Assembly: GCA_032115775.1 (NCBI GenBank) | Contig: JAUMBL010000003.1 | Coordinates: 1-64,000, forward strand | Length of the DNA stretch: 64,000 nt | Source of the DNA: M3007 sp032115775 | GTDB lineage: Bacteria; Bacteroidota; Bacteroidia; Chitinophagales; Saprospiraceae | Direction of reading: 5' to 3' | Shown here: positions 54,753 through 63,604 of the stretch, one piece after another | Layout of the letters: every line of letters begins with the position of its first letter | Numbering within the stretch: position 1 is the first letter of the stretch | Position numbers and translations under genes: made by a program | Notes under the pieces: generated by a model | The model's database searches: none | The model's input: the letters and a program-made list of their open reading frames with translations, nothing else | Told to the model about the DNA's origin: nothing

Positions 54753-55606
54753 AGTTACACCTGATCTCAGCGGGCCGTTTCAAACTCGACGGCGGTGCGA
54801 TGTTTGGCGTCGTGCCGAAACGCATGTGGGAAAAAATGAACCCGCCGGATGCAAACAATCTTTGCACCTGGAATTTGAACGTCCTGCTGGCCGATACGGG
54901 CACGCGCCGGATACTCTTCGATACGGGCATCGGCAATAAGCAGGATGATCGCTTTCTGTCGCACTTTGAACCCTCGGGCCTGGGCGTCCTGTTTTCGGCA
55001 TTGTCTGAGCGCGGATACGCGCCGGGCGATATCACCGACGTGTTTTTTACCCACCTGCATTTTGATCATTGCGGCGGCGGACTTTGGAAAGGCGAAGCAA
55101 GCGGCCTCGTGGCGCCCGCCTTCCCCAATGCAACTTACTGGACGAATCAAAAGCACCTCGACTGGGCGTTGCACCCGAATGAACGCGAGAAGGCCTCTTT
55201 TTTAAAAGAAAATTTTCTGCCTTTGTTGGAAAGTGGGCGGCTTCAGATGGTAGCGACCAATTCGGGTCGTGTATGGCTGCCGGATCTGCGTATCCGTTTC
55301 GTGTATGGCCATACCGAAGCGATGATGCTGCCGGAAATTCAGGTCGGCAAACGAACCGTGGTGTATTGCGCAGATTTAATTCCCTCCCAATGGCACATCG
55401 GAATGCCTTATGTGATGGCGTATGACGTCCGTCCGCTCGTTTCTTTGCGAGAAAAAGCGGCGCTGCTGCGCCAGGCCGTCCGGAAGCGGTGGATTCTTGC
55501 ACTGGAGCACGATCCGGTGGCGGAAGCCGTGACGGTTCGGGAAGACGAACGCGGGCGCATCGTCGTGGATCAGGTCGGCACACTGTCGGCCTTACTGCTC
55601 CAGTAG
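54749..55606 (+). CDS. MBL-fold metallohydrolase
   Basis: A 285-residue metallo-beta-lactamase-fold enzyme. The core motif THLHFDHCGGG (H-x-H-x-D-H) near residue 108 is intact, as are downstream VYGHTEAMML and HWIL-region metal positions (EHDPVAEAV near the end). Members range from glyoxalases to lactonases, so the substrate is unknown. It is tied to ribH by a 4-base overlap. The last 15 bases overlap the converging lipoprotein gene. Confidence 0.85.
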   Translation: MKLHLISAGRFKLDGGAMFGVVPKRMWEKMNPPDANNLCTWNLNVLLADTGTRRILFDTGIGNKQDDRFLSHFEPSGLGVLFSALSERGYAPGDITDVFFTHLHFDHCGGGLWKGEASGLVAPAFPNATYWTNQKHLDWALHPNEREKASFLKENFLPLLESGRLQMVATNSGRVWLPDLRIRFVYGHTEAMMLPEIQVGKRTVVYCADLIPSQWHIGMPYVMAYDVRPLVSLREKAALLRQAVRKRWILALEHDPVAEAVTVREDERGRIVVDQVGTLSALLLQ

Positions 55607-55981
55607 CCGGTCGGTCGGTTGCCTGCGCGCCAGCCAGAGCACTTGCTCGGCGCTGTCCTGTTGCATGCGAATTTTCAGACTGTCCGGCGAGAGCAATAAG
55701 ACTTTGACAATATGTTCTACCGGGGGTGTCCTACTGGTGTCCGTTAGAAACAAGTAGTGCATGGAGCTGCGATAAGTGCCGTCCTCACGGTATAAGCCAA
55801 TGCTCTCATAGATGTAATGTCGGCCGTCAGAAAGGCTTAGTCTGACCGGCGATAAATCTATCTCCCGCCGCTGTCCGTTTTCAAAAAACGCCACGGCCTG
55901 CCAATCCCCTTGCAGCGTGCGTTCATCCAAGCGGCAAGCGCAGAGGAAAAAAAGCGACGAAAAAAATAAAAATGCTTTCAT
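55592..55981 (-). CDS. Small lipoprotein, lipocalin-like
   Basis: A 129-residue lipoprotein with signal MKAFLFFSSLFFLCAC and lipobox Cys16 (FLCAC). The remainder is a single beta-rich domain (LQGDWQAVAFFENGQRREID, HYIYESIGLYREDGTY, MHYLFLTDTSRTP) consistent with the lipocalin-like lipoproteins of Bacteroidota. No function known. The gene is convergent with the MBL gene and overlaps it by 15 bases. Confidence 0.7.
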   Translation of the reverse strand: MKAFLFFSSLFFLCACRLDERTLQGDWQAVAFFENGQRREIDLSPVRLSLSDGRHYIYESIGLYREDGTYRSSMHYLFLTDTSRTPPVEHIVKVLLLSPDSLKIRMQQDSAEQVLWLARRQPTDRLLEQ

Positions 55982-56015
55982 AAAATTGATTGTCAGTACG
56001 CTGACTAAATTTTGC

Positions 56016-56023
56016 TAATTTTG
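56016..56023 (+). promoter_or_regulatory. -7 element for the OmpA-family gene
   Basis: TAATTTTG matches TAnnTTTG exactly, 72 bases before the ATG at 56095. Confidence 0.5.
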
Positions 56024-56094
56024 AACTGGCTGTTTTACCTGCGCAATAATAGAATTTTTCCATATCCGACAAATCATTTCACCTTGTGTTTTTT

Positions 56095-56943
56095 ATGAAA
56101 ATATTACCCGTTTTTCTGCTGTCGCTGGTTGCAACCGGTTGTGTGCGTCAAAAAATTTACCAGGCGGAGCTCCTATCCCGCCAAAAATGCGAGGCGCGCG
56201 AATCGGTGTTGGTCAAAGAAGTGCTTTCCCGGCGAGATGAATCGGCTAATTTTACGCAACGGATCAGCGATTTGAGCCGTGCGATCGGTATGAAAGACCA
56301 GGAGCTGGAAAGTTTGAAAACAGAATTAACCAAGCGCACGGTGCAGATGGGGGAGTCCTCCTCCAAATTAGCCCAGGAAAAGGCCGCGACGGAAAACGAA
56401 TTGGCTGCCCGCACCGCCCAACTGAACAACGCAAACGCGCAAATCCAAAGCGTCCGGGAAGCGCAGGCTAAGCGCGCTGCCGCGCTGAATGATTTGCTGC
56501 AATCCGCTACCCAAAAGTTGAAGGCTTTTCAGGATGTTTCCTGCCAGATTGATCGGGAGCGCGTCCGGATCACCCTGCCCGACGGCGGGTTGTTTGAAGC
56601 GGACGGACTCAGCATAAGCGCTGCGGGGAAAAATCTCCTGCGTACGGTGGCGGAGTTGCTGGCCTCCCGGCCCGATGTGGACGTCCAAGTGGAAGCGCAT
56701 ACGGATAACGCACTACCCAAAGACAAGACGATTAAGGATACTTGGGATTGGAGCCTCGCGCGGGCAGTGACGCTAACGCGTATGTTGATCAGCGACTATA
56801 ACGTAAACGCCAATCAGTTATCGCCGGTGGCTAAAGGCGAATTTTTTCCGCTGACCTCGAACGAAACGCCGGAAGGACGGAAGAAAAACCGCCGTACCGT
56901 GCTGACGCTGACGCAAAAATTGGCGCCGGTGCCGGGATTGTAA
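56095..56943 (+). CDS. OmpA-family lipoprotein with coiled coil
   Basis: A 282-residue outer-membrane-associated lipoprotein. Lipobox at Cys16 (LVATGC), a coiled coil of about 100 residues (25-130, heptads with AKRAAALNDLLQSA-type repeats), then the OmpA C-terminal peptidoglycan-binding domain (about 160-280) with LFEADGLSISAAGKNLL, VEAHTDNALP and a NRRTVLTLTQKL end. It likely links the outer membrane to the cell wall. Start at 56095 is used because it precedes the signal peptide. Confidence 0.88.
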   Translation: MKILPVFLLSLVATGCVRQKIYQAELLSRQKCEARESVLVKEVLSRRDESANFTQRISDLSRAIGMKDQELESLKTELTKRTVQMGESSSKLAQEKAATENELAARTAQLNNANAQIQSVREAQAKRAAALNDLLQSATQKLKAFQDVSCQIDRERVRITLPDGGLFEADGLSISAAGKNLLRTVAELLASRPDVDVQVEAHTDNALPKDKTIKDTWDWSLARAVTLTRMLISDYNVNANQLSPVAKGEFFPLTSNETPEGRKKNRRTVLTLTQKLAPVPGL

Positions 56944-56970
56944 AGCGCAATTCCTCAATTTGGCCTGCGC

Positions 56971-58434
56971 TTAATCACCCAAGATACCGACGCTCCAATC
57001 CAGCGCAACTTCTGCTTTTCGGTATTCGCTGATTAATTTGACGAGTTTAATTTGGGCGTCGAGCCAGCGTTGTTCCCGGGTATTGATCAGGAAAATCGAG
57101 CTTTCCCCGAAGCGGAATTTTTCATTTTCGGCGTCGAGGAGGGCGCGGTAGTTGTCGGTTATTTGTCGGTACAATTCGATTTGTGCGCGCAGCGTATTCA
57201 GTTCGTTGGCGTATTGGCGAACCTTATTTTGGATGTCCTGCTGTTTTTGCCGCACAAAGAGATTCGTTTGGGCTATTTTGACTTGCGTAAGCTGGTAGTC
57301 GCCCCGCGCTTTCCGGTTTGGGATCGGGTAAGAAAAGTGCACGCCCCATTTGATATCATTGACCAGTACGTCCGGTCCTTCAACGCCGGTGGAGGGGAAG
57401 AAGGCCCACCCAGAGCCGAGCAGGTTGTATTCCAGATCCAGCACCGGTTTGCGTTTTTCCAGTTTTAGCCGACGTTCAATATCTAGTTGGCGCAATTTCG
57501 CATCGTAGATAGTAAGTTCCGGGTATTGCTGCACGGCTCGGCGGGCGAGGGTGCTCAGCGCTTGTTCATCCGCGACCGGGCGCAAGTCGTTGGTCGCCCA
57601 AATTGGCGGCGCGCCTTGAAGTTGCGCCGGCTGGTAGGGCACATTGTCTAATGTCCACAAAAAATTGCATACGGCAAGGGCTGCGTTTTGGCGATCTACT
57701 TGCGCAAAATTCAGATCTGTTTGTCTGTTTTGCACCTGAATAAATGCTTCCAGCGTATCAATGGCCGGTTTGTCGCCTTGAATAAAGCTTTCCCGGATGC
57801 CTTCGAATCGGATTTGCGCCTGTTGGAGCGCGGCCTCGATGACGCGCAGGCTGTTGTCTGCTGCCACCCAAGTCCAGTACGCTTTGGCGGCCTCCAGTAC
57901 GAGGTCGTTCAGGGCGAGCCTGCGTTCGGCGGCGCCGATTTCGAGGCCGATTTGTCCTTGTCGCAAGTCAGCACGCCGTTGATCTATAAGCAGCCCCTGG
58001 CCGAGCGTCCAGCGCAGGCCCAATTGCGCCTGGCCTTCCAGGGGGAGCGAAGCTTCCGGACTGAGGAATTGCCCAGTTGCGGTGTTGTAAGCGCCTTTAA
58101 GTTCCAGTCCCAACCAGGTAGGCAGTTTTAGGCCCGTTTCGGTGTATTGGAAGTAATTATTGCCCTTAAAAGATTTACCGCTAATGTCGGAAAATGATTT
58201 CAAATCAAAACCGCCTTTGGCTTTGAGCAGGTCGGCTCGAGCGGATTCATTGAACAAATCAGCGCGTCGGGCGAGCGGGTGCTGCGTGCGCACGAATTGG
58301 CGAAAGGAAGGCCAATCCAGTACAGCCGGCGGATCCGGTGTTTGTCCTTGTAAACGCGCAAGGAGTCCCACCAGCAGTACGCTTGTGAGAATCTGCCGTT
58401 GGCGCGTCCAAATTTTGGAAAAAAAAGCCGTCAT
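56971..58434 (-). CDS. TolC-family outer-membrane efflux protein
   Basis: Outer-membrane channel of the tripartite exporter whose membrane-fusion and ABC genes precede it. 487 residues with an N-terminal signal (LTSVLLVGLLARL) and the two-fold alternating helical repeat of TolC proteins: a GQLGLRWTLGQGLLIDQRRA block (about 130-150) and KWGVHFSYPIPNRKARGDYQ (about 365-385). It starts 6 bases after the HlyD gene, so it is in the same operon. Substrate is not deducible. Confidence 0.85.
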   Translation of the reverse strand: MTAFFSKIWTRQRQILTSVLLVGLLARLQGQTPDPPAVLDWPSFRQFVRTQHPLARRADLFNESARADLLKAKGGFDLKSFSDISGKSFKGNNYFQYTETGLKLPTWLGLELKGAYNTATGQFLSPEASLPLEGQAQLGLRWTLGQGLLIDQRRADLRQGQIGLEIGAAERRLALNDLVLEAAKAYWTWVAADNSLRVIEAALQQAQIRFEGIRESFIQGDKPAIDTLEAFIQVQNRQTDLNFAQVDRQNAALAVCNFLWTLDNVPYQPAQLQGAPPIWATNDLRPVADEQALSTLARRAVQQYPELTIYDAKLRQLDIERRLKLEKRKPVLDLEYNLLGSGWAFFPSTGVEGPDVLVNDIKWGVHFSYPIPNRKARGDYQLTQVKIAQTNLFVRQKQQDIQNKVRQYANELNTLRAQIELYRQITDNYRALLDAENEKFRFGESSIFLINTREQRWLDAQIKLVKLISEYRKAEVALDWSVGILGD

Positions 58435-58440
58435 ACCGAG

Positions 58441-59829
58441 TTACTTTGCGCTTTTTATAGGCGCTTTGGGCAACAAACCGCCGTCCTTTTGGTTAGGATC
58501 TTTTTCTTCCATATTGTACATATCCGGCGGAAAACCGTTCAGAATTCGCCACAATTCATACCAAACCGGCACCGTATTGAACATAGCAATGCCGCGAGCC
58601 CCCCCGCCGGGTTGAACGGCGATGGGCCAGGGCTCATCGTTTGGATTAGACGCAACCAGCACGCGAAACTTCCCGTTGGCGCTGATATTTCGATCCACGG
58701 CGACCACCTTTCCGGAGAACGTGCCGAGTGATACGCCCGGCCAGCCGCTAAAGAAAAAAGCCGGCCAGCCGTCGAATAGAAAGCGCACCTCATTACCCAG
58801 ATTGATAAGCGGTAGATCCACGGGTTGAACATACATTTCTACGGCGAGTTCGTAATCAGCCGGTTGAATACTGACCACCGGGTCGCCCTCCTTAATAATT
58901 TCACCGATTCCCGGCGTAACCGCCTTCACGACATAGCCGTCCTGCGGCGCCACAATATAATAAAAGGCGTTGCGGCGCGCGTAATTTTCGCGTTCGATTT
59001 TCAGTTTACTGACCGTTCCTTCTGCCTCAAAGCGATCGGACAGCGTACTGAATTTATCGCTTTGCGCTTTTGCGATCTTGTTGGCATATTCATTTTGGAT
59101 CAGGCGCAATTCGGTTTGGTAAATCGCCAGTTCCTGCCGGCTAGTTTCAAATCCGTTTAGCGCAGCGATACGTTTCGTTTCCATCTCCTGTAATTTCAGG
59201 CGTTTTTCTTCCCAGTCCGTTAAGGATTTCAAGCCTTTGTTGTACAGGCTATCCGTGCGGTTGAACTGCTTTTGCGCGATTTGGCGGTCTATCTCGGCCT
59301 GTTGTACCTTGATGCTGTCGCTTTCGATTTTTAGTTTTCCTTGGGCTATTTTATTCTGCGTTTGAATGATTTTATTGTCTAATTCTCGGTACATCGCCTG
59401 TATTTGGTTTTCAAGCGCGCCCACTTTACCCGAATATGCGCCGATCGAGCCTTCCTTAGCGGCGACCTGTTGCTCTACCCGGCTCACGATCTCGGGATCG
59501 AAGTAGTCCACCTTCACTTCGGAAAGGTGGACGATGGTATCGCCCTTTCGGACTTTTTGACCCTCCGTAATATACCATTCTTCGATTCTGCCGGCGATCG
59601 TGGCGTGGATCGTCTGGGGGCGTTGTTCCGGTCGGAGCGTGGTGACTTTTCCGCCTGCCTGGATGTTTTGTGTCCAAGGCAGAAACATAAATACCAAAAA
59701 AACGACTAAAAGGCCGAGGAGCAGATTGCGCACAGTGAGATGCCACGCGGGGAGTCTATTCATCTCCTGCGCTTTTAGCCCCTTCAGGTCATTTTCGCAA
59801 TGAATCGCGTTATCAGAAATATTGAGCAT
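58441..59829 (-). CDS. HlyD-family membrane-fusion protein
   Basis: Periplasmic adaptor between the ABC inner-membrane protein and TolC. 462 residues with a cytoplasmic N-terminus, one membrane helix (about 31-50, LLLGLLVVFLVFMFLPW), a barrel-sandwich segment (GRIEEWYITEGQKVRKGDTI), a long coiled-coil pair (about 120-255) and a closing beta domain (PQDGYVVKAVTPGIGEIIKEG, LVASNPNDEPWPI). It lies 23 bases after the ABC gene and 6 before TolC. Confidence 0.88.
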   Translation of the reverse strand: MLNISDNAIHCENDLKGLKAQEMNRLPAWHLTVRNLLLGLLVVFLVFMFLPWTQNIQAGGKVTTLRPEQRPQTIHATIAGRIEEWYITEGQKVRKGDTIVHLSEVKVDYFDPEIVSRVEQQVAAKEGSIGAYSGKVGALENQIQAMYRELDNKIIQTQNKIAQGKLKIESDSIKVQQAEIDRQIAQKQFNRTDSLYNKGLKSLTDWEEKRLKLQEMETKRIAALNGFETSRQELAIYQTELRLIQNEYANKIAKAQSDKFSTLSDRFEAEGTVSKLKIERENYARRNAFYYIVAPQDGYVVKAVTPGIGEIIKEGDPVVSIQPADYELAVEMYVQPVDLPLINLGNEVRFLFDGWPAFFFSGWPGVSLGTFSGKVVAVDRNISANGKFRVLVASNPNDEPWPIAVQPGGGARGIAMFNTVPVWYELWRILNGFPPDMYNMEEKDPNQKDGGLLPKAPIKSAK

Positions 59830-59852
59830 ACGGATTGGTTTTGAAACAGCAA

Positions 59853-61640
59853 TTAAGATTTGGGTTCCTGGCTTTCTACATCCCAGCTTTGATCCGATTT
59901 ATTGAGACGCAGGATTCGGGGATAATGTTCCGTTTTTTGAAGTTCGTCGAACAGGCCTTCAAAAACAATTTTCCCATCGCTCATGACGATTACTTTATCG
60001 CACAAGGAGGCCAGAAGCGGATCTTGGGTAAAAACAACGAGCGTCCAAGGGTGGATTTTGTCAACCAGTAATCGGGCGATTCGGAGTCTGTCCCGAAGGT
60101 TCAGGAAGCTCAGCGGTTCCTCCATAACCAACATTTTAGGATCCTTCACGATTGCTCTGGCCACCAGGATTTTCGTAATGATGCTGCGCGGGATGTTTTT
60201 TCCGCCGGGAAGGAGTTCAGTATTAATTCCCAATGGCAATTGGCGAACGAATTCGCTCAAACCCACGCCCTCGCACGTGCGCAGCACATGATTTAGCGCT
60301 ACATCCGTGCGTCCGAGCGTTATATTTTCTAGGAGCGATCCTTTGAAGATCTCTTCCTGCGAGGAAAAATCGCCGATGTTTTCCCGCAAACTTCGGAGAT
60401 GGAGATTTTGCTTCGGCAGACCGTTAAACAAGAGTGAACCGGTAAAATCACGTTTTAATACGGAGAGTACCATTGCCAGCGTACTTTTTCCCGAGGCATT
60501 GTATCCGGTGACAGCCAGGCGGACGCCGGCTTCAATTTTAAGGTTGAGGTTCTTAAGTACCGGGACTTGTCCGTCGCTATAGGTATAAGAGAGGTCGCGC
60601 AATTCGACCTCCAGCGGTTTGTCCCGGCAAAATTCCTCCACGCGGATGCCGTCCTCCCGTTCAATAGGCAGATCAGTCACCTGCCCGAGTTTTTCAGTAG
60701 CCGTCAACACGTCATAGCCTGTTTCATGTAGGGTGATTAGTTTTTCGACGGAATCAATTACAAAAAGCACCAGGATTTCGGAAGCTACAAACTGACCGAT
60801 ATTCAACTGGTTATCCATGACCAGGAAACTGCCTAAAATGAGAAATCCACCCAACACCAACACCCGAAAGGCAATGCTGCTGATAAATTGTGCAACCAAA
60901 ATTCGCCAGTGCTTAGCGCGGGCATTGAGGTAATCTATTGTGAGATCATCGGCGCGTTGCACGGGAAATCGGTTCTCACCGGCTAATTGAAACGTCGTTG
61001 CAACCCGGCCGACTTCCTCCAGCCAGTAGGCCAGATTGTATTTATATTTTGATTCTTTTAAACTGGTTGCGAGCCCCCGCGGCCCCGTCCACATAAATAA
61101 TAATACAAGGATGAAAAGCAAGAGGAGGGAAAAGACCACAAAGGTGGGGTGGTAAAAAGACAGCAGCAGTAAGCTGAAAAATATTTGGAGCGCCGCCGTG
61201 CTGCCTTCGATCAGTATTTTCGGCAGCCCCTTTTGTAGCGTCAACGTGTCAAAAAAGCGATTGACCAGTTCCGGCAGGTGCTCTCGGCGCAATACCTCCA
61301 TTTGCAGGCGCGGAATTCGGAGGGCGAACTCCGCAGCGGAGTCTGCAAACAGATTTCGCTGCAAATGCTCCATAATGGACATCTGCGCCAACTTCAAGAT
61401 CCCGACTAGCAAGGCACCGACGAGAATGAACAGTACTAATACGCCCCAAGACGCCGCGATGCTTCCGCCCGCAATGAGTCCGATGATCGCCTGTACACCT
61501 AATGGAAGGGTAAGGTTGATTAAGCCGATCACGACTGCATATAAAATGATATACCGTATTTGAAGTCGGTATTGTGCAAGTAGCCGGAGTACGCGTTGAA
61601 AGGGCGTGAAGTGCGGACTTCCTGGAATGGGAGCAGGCAT
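59853..61640 (-). CDS. ABC exporter with degenerate ATPase motifs (no peptidase domain)
   Basis: A 595-residue ABC transporter with a six-segment exporter domain (about 30-300) and an ATPase domain (about 340-580). Walker A is intact (GYNASGKST, Lys385). The signature region reads LLPGGKNIPRS (about 476-486) instead of LSGGQ; Walker B is MLVMEEP with Glu507 replacing the usual Asp and Glu508 in the catalytic position; the switch His is Gln539 (VFTQDPLL). No N-terminal C39 peptidase domain is seen. It is the first gene of the tripartite operon. ATP hydrolysis may be weak or the protein may act as a scaffold; this needs testing. Confidence 0.85.
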   Translation of the reverse strand: MPAPIPGSPHFTPFQRVLRLLAQYRLQIRYIILYAVVIGLINLTLPLGVQAIIGLIAGGSIAASWGVLVLFILVGALLVGILKLAQMSIMEHLQRNLFADSAAEFALRIPRLQMEVLRREHLPELVNRFFDTLTLQKGLPKILIEGSTAALQIFFSLLLLSFYHPTFVVFSLLLLFILVLLFMWTGPRGLATSLKESKYKYNLAYWLEEVGRVATTFQLAGENRFPVQRADDLTIDYLNARAKHWRILVAQFISSIAFRVLVLGGFLILGSFLVMDNQLNIGQFVASEILVLFVIDSVEKLITLHETGYDVLTATEKLGQVTDLPIEREDGIRVEEFCRDKPLEVELRDLSYTYSDGQVPVLKNLNLKIEAGVRLAVTGYNASGKSTLAMVLSVLKRDFTGSLLFNGLPKQNLHLRSLRENIGDFSSQEEIFKGSLLENITLGRTDVALNHVLRTCEGVGLSEFVRQLPLGINTELLPGGKNIPRSIITKILVARAIVKDPKMLVMEEPLSFLNLRDRLRIARLLVDKIHPWTLVVFTQDPLLASLCDKVIVMSDGKIVFEGLFDELQKTEHYPRILRLNKSDQSWDVESQEPKS

Positions 61641-61821
61641 TCTCTTTTTTTAAAAGTTTTTCGTGATGATCGGGAACGCGCTCAACACGAACCCTTCGGG
61701 ATTATTAACGCATTTAAAGCCTTTTTGTTTAAAAGTAATGCTATTGTTTTTGAAAGTGCTGCGTTTTTGACCGAAAGTGGGCTTGTTTGTATTTTTTGAC
61801 ACAAATAGGTAGGCGCTGTAT

Positions 61822-61829
61822 TACCTTTG
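61822..61829 (+). promoter_or_regulatory. -7 element for the acyl-CoA reductase gene
   Basis: TACCTTTG matches TAnnTTTG exactly, 20 bases before the ATG at 61849. A TTTG at 61795-61798 is spaced 23 bases upstream, slightly more than the usual 19-21. Confidence 0.55.
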
Positions 61830-61848
61830 CGGAGAAAAAAATCACCGC

Positions 61849-62880
61849 ATGACGCAAAAGGATCGAATAGCATTATTAGGCGAGTTGGGCCGCTTTTTGC
61901 GCGAAGGCGGCTCTGAAGATTTAGAGATGGCAATTCGGCAGTCGTGCGTGGAAAATGGCTGGTTCACAGAGGAAAACGTTCGAAGTGCACTTTCTGCCAT
62001 TGCTGAACGTATGCTGGACGTCGCGGCGTTGTCGGCTTGGACAGCCCGCTATCCTGCGCCGGCTCAAGCCGCCACTGTAGGCTTGGTGATGGCCGGCAAT
62101 ATTCCCCTGGTCGGATTTCAGGATTGGTTGTGTGTATTCGTTACTGGTCACCGGGCACTTATCAAATTGTCTGAAAAGGACAAGCGGTTGCTTCCTGCGC
62201 TCATTAAAACCATGGGCGCGTGGGAAAAAGCCTCGTGGGCTTTTACGGAATTTTTGCCGGAAAATACCCCGATACAGGGTTTCGACGCCGTGATTGCGAC
62301 GGGAAGCAATAATACTGCGCGCTATTTTGAGCAGTATTTTGGTAAATATCCACATATTATCCGGAAAAATCGGAACAGCATTGCCGTGTTGGACGGTACG
62401 GAAACGCCCACACAGATGCTGGCGCTGGGGCGTGATGTATTTGCGTATTTTGGCCTTGGCTGTCGGAATGTGAGCAAGATATACGTTCCGGCAGATTACG
62501 ATTTTAATCGTCTGCTCGATTTGTGGAGCGAATACGACGATCTGAACATGCACCACAAGTACAAAAACAACTTTGATTATAACCTGACCCTGTTTTTGTT
62601 AAACATGGTCCCCTGTCTCCATAACGGTTGCATCATCCTGAGCGAGGATGCCGCCCTGGCCTCGCGCATCGCTTGTTTGCACTACGAGCACTACACGGAT
62701 TTGGAGGCGCTTTCGAAACAGTTGCGCGCTGACGAAGCCCGTATTCAGTGCGTGGTGAGCCAACTCGGCTTGCCTGGCATGGAGACCACGCCGTTTGGCG
62801 CGACGCAGGCGCCGGGCTTACTCGATTACGCAGACCGGGTGGATGTTATGGCCTTTTTGGCGCATCTTCCCCCGGCTTAA
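61849..62880 (+). CDS. LuxC-type acyl-CoA reductase
   Basis: A 343-residue NAD(P)H-dependent acyl-CoA reductase of the LuxC family, which makes fatty aldehydes through a Cys acyl-enzyme. The catalytic region reads YFGLGCRNVSKIYVP with Cys near residue 207, and the nucleotide-loop sequences VIATGSNNTARYF and IPLVGFQDWLCVF are present. It is shorter than marine luxCDABE LuxC (about 480). No luxA, luxB, luxD or luxE is in the window; a stand-alone fatty-aldehyde or lipid-recycling role is more likely than light emission. Followed by miaE after 11 bases. Confidence 0.8.
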   Translation: MTQKDRIALLGELGRFLREGGSEDLEMAIRQSCVENGWFTEENVRSALSAIAERMLDVAALSAWTARYPAPAQAATVGLVMAGNIPLVGFQDWLCVFVTGHRALIKLSEKDKRLLPALIKTMGAWEKASWAFTEFLPENTPIQGFDAVIATGSNNTARYFEQYFGKYPHIIRKNRNSIAVLDGTETPTQMLALGRDVFAYFGLGCRNVSKIYVPADYDFNRLLDLWSEYDDLNMHHKYKNNFDYNLTLFLLNMVPCLHNGCIILSEDAALASRIACLHYEHYTDLEALSKQLRADEARIQCVVSQLGLPGMETTPFGATQAPGLLDYADRVDVMAFLAHLPPA

Positions 62881-62891
62881 CCAGACAAATT

Positions 62892-63488
62892 ATGTCGCAT
62901 AAAACAACCCTTGGCCTTGAATTGCCGACCGACCCGCGCTGGGTCAACCTCGCGGAAATGGATTTGGGAGAAATCCTGACGGATCACGCCTATTGCGAGC
63001 AGAAGGCGGCTACTGCTTGTATCTCCCTGATTCAGGCTTATCCGGATCGGGAGGACATGGTGGAGGCGCTGGCGCCGATCGTCACCGAAGAATGGGGGCA
63101 CTTCCGGATGGTGCTGCGCGAATTGAAGAAAAGGAATCTGCACTTGGGCCGACAGCGGAAAGATACCTACGTGAACGGGCTGCTTGAATTTCAGCAAAAG
63201 GGCGGTGGGCGCGATGCGGCTTTGCTGGAGCGTCTGCTAACCTGCGCGCTGATTGAGGCGCGCAGCTGCGAGCGGTTTCGGCTCTTGTCCTTGCACTGTG
63301 CCGACGCGGAGTTGCGGGCGTGGTACCACCAGTTCATGGTGGCAGAGGCTGGGCACTACCGGTTGTTTTTGGATCTGGCGGAACGGTATTTTGATCCGGT
63401 GCAGGTGCGCACGCGCTGGCTGGCTTACCTTGGCCACGAAGCGGAACTGATGAAACAACTAGAGATCCGCGGCGATCGGATGCACTAA
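62892..63488 (+). CDS. miaE: tRNA-(ms2io6A)-hydroxylase MiaE
   Basis: Diiron oxygenase that hydroxylates the dimethylallyl side chain of ms2i6A37 in tRNA. 198 residues with the ferritin-like pattern: CEQKAATACISLIQAY, EEWGHFRMVLREL (E-x2-H), EARSCERFRLLSLH and EAGHYRLFLDLAE (E-x2-H). The start at 62892 is used, since a longer frame to 62748 would overlap the upstream gene. Its substrate depends on MiaA (also in the window) and on MiaB, which is not seen here. Confidence 0.92.
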   Translation: MSHKTTLGLELPTDPRWVNLAEMDLGEILTDHAYCEQKAATACISLIQAYPDREDMVEALAPIVTEEWGHFRMVLRELKKRNLHLGRQRKDTYVNGLLEFQQKGGGRDAALLERLLTCALIEARSCERFRLLSLHCADAELRAWYHQFMVAEAGHYRLFLDLAERYFDPVQVRTRWLAYLGHEAELMKQLEIRGDRMH

Positions 63489-63490
63489 AT

Positions 63491-63534
63491 GCAGATGGGG
63501 GATTTTTTGCCGCCTGCAAAAATCCCCCATCTGC
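63491..63534. terminator. Probable bidirectional terminator between miaE and pntB
   Basis: A perfect 17 bp stem (GCAGATGGGGGATTTTT at 63491-63507 with its complement at 63518-63534) lies three bases after the miaE stop and about 70 bases before the converging pntB end. No T run follows the stem itself. Confidence 0.55.
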
Positions 63535-63604
63535 GTGTAGAAACCGTCTAAAAATTTCTCGCCTGTCGGGCGTGAAAGATGGTTTACTGATACCGGTGCG
63601 TTAA

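Noticed and set aside
61849..62880. Bioluminescence (lux) operon suggested by the LuxC-type gene
   Set aside because: No luxA, luxB, luxD or luxE; neighbours are miaE and a TolC exporter, and the protein is short for LuxC.
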